A program made the translations under genes and the position numbers. The notes beneath the pieces are model-generated. The model made no database searches, had not been told where the DNA came from, and saw only the letters and a program-made list of their open reading frames with translations. Of a DNA stretch of 64,000 bases, positions 59,311 through 64,000 are shown piece after piece. This DNA is from Burkholderiaceae bacterium (lineage in GTDB: Bacteria > Pseudomonadota > Gammaproteobacteria > Burkholderiales > Burkholderiaceae_C), in the NCBI GenBank assembly GCA_026125795.1, contig JAHCKM010000004.1, positions 558,001 through 622,000 of the forward strand. The letters are read 5' to 3'. Within the stretch, counting starts at the first letter, position 1. Every line of letters starts with the position of its first letter.

Positions 59311-60513
59311 ATGCTCGTCGCGCCGCGCCAGTCCCCGGGCCACCTGGCCGAGAACGTCATGCACTTCGCGCGCGTGCTGCGCAGCGCGGGTATCTCGGTG
59401 GGCACCGATCGCATCCAACTCACGCTGCAGGCGTTGGGCATCGCCGGATTCGACAGCCGCAACGATTTTCATGCGGTGCTGAGCACCTGCATGCTCGACC
59501 GCATCGAGCACAAGGAGCTGTTCGACCAGGCGTTCGAGCTGTTCTGGCGCGATCCTGATCTGGAAGGCCGCATGCGCGCGATGCTGCTGCCCAAGGTGCG
59601 CGCGCAGGCTGCGCTGACACCCGAACAGCGCGAGAACCGCCGCCTCGGCGACGCGCTGTTCCCGAACCCGCGGCCCGATGCCCCGCAGCCGCAGCCCGAC
59701 GAGCAGATCGATCTCGATGCCGCCTTCACCGTCAGCGACACCGAGGTGCTGCGCAAGGCCGACTTCGACACCATGAGCGCCGACGAGTGGCGCGCCGCGC
59801 GCCGCGCGCTGGCGATGATGCGCTGGGTGTTCGAGCCCTTGCCGACGCGCCGCGCTTCGGTGTCGCCGCGCGCCGGCCGCATCGACTGGCGGGCCACGCT
59901 GCAGACGATGGCGCGTCACGGCGGCGAGCTGGGCACGATGCGCTGGCGCCGGCCGCGGCCGTTGCCGGCGCCGATGGTGGTGCTGGCCGACATCTCCGGC
60001 TCGATGAGCCGCTATTCGCGCATGCTGCTGCACTTTGCGCATGCGCTCGGCCATGCCGAGGCGCGTGTCGAGAGCTTCGTGTTCGGTACACGCCTCACGC
60101 GCACCACGCGGTTGCTCAAGAGCCGAGATCCCGATGTGGCCGTGTCGCAGGTGGTCAAGGCGGTGGAAGATTGGTCCGGCGGCACGCGCATTACCCACTC
60201 GCTGCACGAGTTCAACCAGCGTTGGGCGCGGCGCGCGCTGAGCAGCCGCACCACCGTGCTGCTGATCAGCGACGGCCTGGAGCACGGCGACACCCAGGCG
60301 CTGTCGCACGAGATGGAGCGCCTGGCCAAGAGCTGCCGGCGGCTGATCTGGCTCAACCCGCTGCTGCGTTTCGAAAAGTTCCAGCCGCGTGCTGCCGGCA
60401 TCCGCGCGATGCTGCCGCATGTGGATCGATTCTTGCCGGTGCACAACCTGGAAAGCCTGGAGCACCTGGTGCGGTTGCTGGGCAGCCCCGACAAGCCCGA
60501 ACGCCTGCATTGA
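59311..60513 (+). CDS. VWA-domain protein, CoxE-like (form II cluster)
   Basis: A 400-residue CoxE-like protein. The VWA domain (from about residue 220) has MIDAS residues DISGSMS, GGTRITHSL and ISDGLEHGD. It starts three bases after the AAA+ gene. It probably forms a maturation pair with that ATPase. It is divergent in its N-terminal half from the CoxE-like protein at 43203. Confidence 0.9.
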   Translation: MLVAPRQSPGHLAENVMHFARVLRSAGISVGTDRIQLTLQALGIAGFDSRNDFHAVLSTCMLDRIEHKELFDQAFELFWRDPDLEGRMRAMLLPKVRAQAALTPEQRENRRLGDALFPNPRPDAPQPQPDEQIDLDAAFTVSDTEVLRKADFDTMSADEWRAARRALAMMRWVFEPLPTRRASVSPRAGRIDWRATLQTMARHGGELGTMRWRRPRPLPAPMVVLADISGSMSRYSRMLLHFAHALGHAEARVESFVFGTRLTRTTRLLKSRDPDVAVSQVVKAVEDWSGGTRITHSLHEFNQRWARRALSSRTTVLLISDGLEHGDTQALSHEMERLAKSCRRLIWLNPLLRFEKFQPRAAGIRAMLPHVDRFLPVHNLESLEHLVRLLGSPDKPERLH

Positions 60514-60526
60514 CAACCAACCCGCC

Positions 60527-61057
60527 ATGCAACTGAGCAACCAACAAACACTGCCCGTCACCCAGGCGCAGGCCTGGGAGGCCCTCAACGACGTCTCGTT
60601 GTTGCAGGCGTCGATTCCGGGCTGCGAGTCGATCACGCCCACCGGCGACAACCAGTACGACGTGGCGATCACCGCCGCGGTGGGCCCGGTGAAGGCGCGT
60701 TTCAAGGGCAAGCTCCGCCTGCAAGACCTGCAGCCGCCGACGTCATACACGATGCACTTCGAGGGCCAGGGCGGAGCGGCCGGCCACGGCAAGGGCAGCG
60801 CGCAGGTGCGGCTGGAGAGCAGCGGCGCGCGCGAGACCGTGCTGCACTACAGCGCCAATGCCAGCGTCGGCGGCAAGCTGGCGCAGATCGGCTCGCGGCT
60901 GGTCGACATGGCGGCGCAGAAGATGGCAAACGACTTCTTCGCCACCTTCAATGCCAAGCTGTCGGAGCGTTATGGCGCCGCCGCGCCGCCGGCGGCCCCG
61001 GCCGGCGCGTGGGCGCGTTTCGTGGCATGGCTCAAGCGCTTGTTGGGCGGGTCGTGA
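60527..61057 (+). CDS. CoxG-like SRPBCC-domain protein (form II cluster)
   Basis: A 176-residue SRPBCC protein: TLPVTQAQAWEALNDVSLLQASIPGCESI is the CoxG-type start. The C-terminus after a short AAAPPAAPAG linker is amphipathic (WARFVAWLKRLLGGS), suggesting membrane contact. It follows the VWA gene after 13 bases. Its stop overlaps the GTG start of the sugar-kinase gene. Confidence 0.9.
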   Translation: MQLSNQQTLPVTQAQAWEALNDVSLLQASIPGCESITPTGDNQYDVAITAAVGPVKARFKGKLRLQDLQPPTSYTMHFEGQGGAAGHGKGSAQVRLESSGARETVLHYSANASVGGKLAQIGSRLVDMAAQKMANDFFATFNAKLSERYGAAAPPAAPAGAWARFVAWLKRLLGGS

Positions 61058-61995
61058 ACGGTCGGCTCGACCTGGTCTGTCTTGGCGAGGCGATGGTCGA
61101 GTTCAACCAGTCGCGCGACGATCCCACGCACTACACGGCTGGCTTCGGCGGCGACACCTCCAACTGCGCGATCGCCGCGGCGCGCATCGGCGCCCGGAGC
61201 GGCTACATCACGCAGCTCGGCGATGACGTGTTCGGCCAGCAGTTGCAGGCCTTGTGGTGTCACGAGAAGGTCGATGTCACCGGCGTGCGCGTGCTGCCCG
61301 GGGCCGAGACCGGCGTGTATTTCGTGACGCACGGGCCGCAGGGCCACGCGTTCACCTATCGGCGCGCCAACAGCGCGGCCAGCCGCATGTCGCCCGAAGA
61401 TGCCGGCTTCGCGCCTTGCCTGCAGCAGATCGCGCAGGCGCGCGCGCTGCACGTCTCGGGCATCTCGCAGGCGATCTCGGCGTCGGCGCGCGACACGGTG
61501 TTTGCAGCCCTCGCGCTGGCGCGCGAACGTGGCGTGCACGTGTCGTACGACTTGAACTTCCGGCCTCGGCTGTGGAGCGTGGAAACGGCGCGTCCGGTGG
61601 TCGAGCGCACGGTGCCGCTGTGCGACATCTTCCTGCCGAGTGTGGACGAGGCCGAGCTGCTGGCCGGCACGCGCGGCCCGGAGCAGGCGCTGCAATGGGC
61701 GCATGGTCTGGGTGCACCGACGGTGCTGTTGAAGCTCGGTGCAGAGGGATGTTGGGTGTCGCACGCAGGCCAGGTGACGCGACTGCCGCCACACCGAGTG
61801 CAGCCGGTCGATGCGACCGGCGCCGGCGACTGTTTTGCCGGCTGCCTGCTGGCCCGCCTGGCGAACGGCGACGACGTCGTCGCCGCCGCGCGCGCAGCCA
61901 ATGTGGCGGCGGCGCTCAGCACGCTGGGCGTGGGCGCGGTGGCGCCGCTGCCGACATGGCCCCAGGTGCAGGCCGCGATGGCGGACCGGGACTGA
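61054..61995 (+). CDS. PfkB-family sugar kinase, probable 2-keto-3-deoxygluconate kinase
   Basis: A 313-residue ribokinase-fold kinase. LVCLGEAMVEFNQ at the start, GGDTSNCAIAAARIG, and the C-terminal DATGAGDCFAG with the catalytic aspartate. The N-terminal style fits KdgK, which phosphorylates 2-keto-3-deoxygluconate; other sugar acids are possible. GTG 61054 overlaps the CoxG-like stop; ATG 61027 is an alternative inside that gene. Its link to the hydroxylase cluster could reflect a shared transcript only. Confidence 0.85.
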   Translation: MNGRLDLVCLGEAMVEFNQSRDDPTHYTAGFGGDTSNCAIAAARIGARSGYITQLGDDVFGQQLQALWCHEKVDVTGVRVLPGAETGVYFVTHGPQGHAFTYRRANSAASRMSPEDAGFAPCLQQIAQARALHVSGISQAISASARDTVFAALALARERGVHVSYDLNFRPRLWSVETARPVVERTVPLCDIFLPSVDEAELLAGTRGPEQALQWAHGLGAPTVLLKLGAEGCWVSHAGQVTRLPPHRVQPVDATGAGDCFAGCLLARLANGDDVVAAARAANVAAALSTLGVGAVAPLPTWPQVQAAMADRD

Positions 61996-64000
61996 TGCGC
62001 TTGTGGCGTGGGTTGGCGCTCGCCGCAGCGCTGTTGGCGGCCTGCGCCGGCGCGTGGCCGCAGTCGCCGGTGGCCGCGCGACCGCGCATCGCGCTGGTGT
62101 TGTCGGGCGGCGGCGCACGCGGCGGCGCGCACATCGGCGTGCTCAAGGTGCTGGAAGAGCAGCGCGTGCCGATCGACATCATCGTGGGCACCAGCGCCGG
62201 TGCCATCGTCGGCGCGTCGTATGCGAGCGGCATGCCGCTGACCGAGATCGAAAAGGAGATGAAGACCCTCAGCACCGCGACGCTGTTCCACGACCTGTCG
62301 CGCGACGACGTGCCGCTGCGCCGCAAGGCCGACGACGCGCTGAACTACATCGGCCCCGAGGTCGGCCTCGGCCCCGGCGGGCTGGAGCTGCCCAAGGGCG
62401 CGGTGGCCGGCGTCGCGCTCGAGGCGGTGCTGCGCCGCCTCACGGCGCGGCAGCGCGACAGCGACTTCGACAAGCTGCCGATCCGCTTTCGTGCCGTGGC
62501 CACCGACGTGGCCACGTCGGAGATGGTGGTGCTCAAGCAGGGCAGCCTGAGCGCGGTGATCCGCGCCAGCATGGCGATCCCTGCGGTCGTCAACCCGGTG
62601 GAGATCGACGGCCGCCTGCTGGTTGACGGCGGCGTCGTGCGCAACCTGCCCATCGACGTGGCGCGCAGCCTGGGCGCGCAGGTGGTGATCGCGGTCAACA
62701 TCGGAACGCCGCTGCTACAGCGCAAGGAGATCACGTCGCTGCTGTCGGTGTCGGACCAGCTGACGCGCATCCTCACCGTCAACAACGTCAACCAGTCGCT
62801 CAAGGAGCTGACGCCCGACGATGTGCTGATCACGCCCGACCTCGGTGTGGTCGCGACATCGGACTTCGATCGCCTGCCCGAGGCAGCGGCCGCCGGCGAG
62901 GCAGCGGCACGCCAGGTGGTTGACCAGCTGGCGCGCTGGCAGCTGGCGCCCGAGGTCTACGCGGCGCTCACGGCCGCGCGCACGGCCACCGGCGCCAGCA
63001 CCGACGTACGCATCCAGGAGGTGCGCATCCAGGGCCTGGAGCGGGTCAACGAAGACGTGGTGCGCGCCGCGATGGAAACCCAGTCCGGCAGTGTGTTCGA
63101 CGCCACCAAGGCCGACAACGACATGCGCCGCATCTACGGCCGGGGCGACTTCGAGCGCGTGAGCTACTTCCTCACCGAGCTGCCCGGCGGCGGCCATGCG
63201 ATGACCACCGACGTCGGCGAGAAGGCGTGGGGCCCGCACTACCTGCGCCTCGGCTTCGGCCTGTCCACCGACTTCGAAGGCACGTCGTACTTCAACCTGC
63301 TGCTGACGCACCGCTGGACCTGGCTCAACCGGCTCGGTGCCGAGTGGCGCAACGACGTGCAGATCGGCCACAACGAGCGCCTGCGCACCGAATGGCATCA
63401 GCCGCTGTCGTCGGCGCAGCGCTGGTTCGTCTCACCCTATGCCGAGCTGGCGCGCGAACCGTTCGACTTCTTCGACAATGAAGGGCGTCGCGCCGCGCGC
63501 TTTCGGCGCGACATCCGTCAGCTCGGCCTCGATGTCGGCGTGCCGTTCGGCAACGTCGGCGAGGCGCGGCTCGGCGTGGTGCGCGGGCGCGTCAAGCTGG
63601 GCACCGACATCAGCTTCATTCCCGGTTCGGAGGTGGTGCCGCCGTCGGAGGTGGCCGGCGCCGTGTTGCGCCTGCGGCTCGACGCGCTCGACAGCGTGCG
63701 CCTGCCGCGCGCCGGCTACGCGCTCGACCTGCGGCTGTTCCGCTCCTACCCGCAGTGGGGTGCCGACGAGGCCTACAGCCGGCTCAGCACCAGCGCTCAG
63801 GGCGCGTTCTCGCTCGGGCCGCATGCGCTGCAGTGGGCCGGCTTCGTGTCGCGCGCGATCAGCGAAGACCTGCCCTTCCACGAGCTGTCGAGCCTGGGCG
63901 GCTTTCTGCAGCTGTCGGGCTACCAGACCGGCGAATTCATCGGACGCGGCGCGCGTTTCGGTCGCCTGAGCTACACCTACCGCATCGCTCGACCGGGCTT
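61995..64000 (+). CDS. Patatin-like phospholipase with C-terminal POTRA/beta-barrel region, partial at window end
   Basis: The first 668 residues are inside the window and the frame is still open. A signal sequence with a possible lipobox LAAC (C17) is followed by a patatin domain: oxyanion GGGARGGAHIG, nucleophile serine in GTSAG, and aspartate in DGGVVRNLP. After about residue 340 comes a POTRA-like segment (IQEVRIQGLERVNEDVV), then alternating beta strands as in an outer-membrane barrel. This is the PlpD-like (type Vd autotransporter) layout. The ATG overlaps the kinase stop by one base (TGATG). Confidence 0.88.
   Translation, partial: MRLWRGLALAAALLAACAGAWPQSPVAARPRIALVLSGGGARGGAHIGVLKVLEEQRVPIDIIVGTSAGAIVGASYASGMPLTEIEKEMKTLSTATLFHDLSRDDVPLRRKADDALNYIGPEVGLGPGGLELPKGAVAGVALEAVLRRLTARQRDSDFDKLPIRFRAVATDVATSEMVVLKQGSLSAVIRASMAIPAVVNPVEIDGRLLVDGGVVRNLPIDVARSLGAQVVIAVNIGTPLLQRKEITSLLSVSDQLTRILTVNNVNQSLKELTPDDVLITPDLGVVATSDFDRLPEAAAAGEAAARQVVDQLARWQLAPEVYAALTAARTATGASTDVRIQEVRIQGLERVNEDVVRAAMETQSGSVFDATKADNDMRRIYGRGDFERVSYFLTELPGGGHAMTTDVGEKAWGPHYLRLGFGLSTDFEGTSYFNLLLTHRWTWLNRLGAEWRNDVQIGHNERLRTEWHQPLSSAQRWFVSPYAELAREPFDFFDNEGRRAARFRRDIRQLGLDVGVPFGNVGEARLGVVRGRVKLGTDISFIPGSEVVPPSEVAGAVLRLRLDALDSVRLPRAGYALDLRLFRSYPQWGADEAYSRLSTSAQGAFSLGPHALQWAGFVSRAISEDLPFHELSSLGGFLQLSGYQTGEFIGRGARFGRLSYTYRIARPG

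Overview
The window is a very GC-rich, gene-dense stretch of a proteobacterial chromosome. Gene content and protein style (RcoM, aerobic CO-dehydrogenase-like gene sets, LivFGMHK, TyrB, LplT, class II short chlorite dismutase) point to a betaproteobacterium of the order Burkholderiales, probably a Rubrivivax/Leptothrix/Methylibium-like lineage. That placement is inference from gene recognition, not a database search. No rRNA, tRNA, CRISPR array, transposase or phage gene was seen. No gene-free gap exceeds about 270 bases.

Layout. 1-5249: end of a nitrate/nitrite assimilation operon: tail of a probable nirB, nirD, a cytoplasmic NasA/NapA-type molybdenum nitrate reductase, a chlorite dismutase, and a fused DmsB-DmsC-like iron-sulfur/membrane subunit. 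5351-6613: a secreted protein of unknown function. 6646-11396 (minus): a compact run radA, monooxygenase-like, small membrane protein, YegD-like Hsp70, ilvE, zinc-finger protein. 11490-20774: housekeeping and small-metabolism genes (two EamA transporters, arfB, alr, lplT, EF-hand protein, response regulator, glutathione peroxidase, DUF2332 protein, tyrB). 20857-22350: LysR regulator divergent from two very small genes. 22422-30597 (minus): an aromatic-compound module: AraC and MarR regulators, Rieske dioxygenase alpha and beta subunits, and a complete branched-chain-amino-acid-type ABC importer. 30739-33365: nitrilase and, convergent to it, an aldehyde dehydrogenase. 33608-41405: a peptide-type ABC importer operon that also carries a DsbA-family (FrnE) gene, a CYTH-domain gene and an amidase.

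41311-50705 (minus): the most striking region. An RcoM-type heme-PAS/LytTR carbon monoxide sensor precedes a molybdenum hydroxylase operon in the order M-S-L, followed by coxG, coxD, coxE, a MobA-like nucleotidyltransferase and a membrane protein. The large subunit carries AYRCSLR, one residue away from the AYxCSFR signature of genuine (form I) aerobic CO dehydrogenase. 50813-53261: TTC38-like protein, DUF1992 protein, glutathione transferase. 53336-61057: an XdhC maturation factor divergent from a second hydroxylase set in the form II order S-L-M with AYRGAGR, again followed by coxD-, coxE- and coxG-like genes. 61054-64000: a PfkB sugar kinase and a patatin-type phospholipase that runs off the window.

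Two families of short structured repeats are scattered through the window. One (about 62 bp, central CCCCCTCGGGGGG palindrome) lies inside two reading frames as well as between genes. The other is a three-hairpin element found after tyrB and inside the form II operon.
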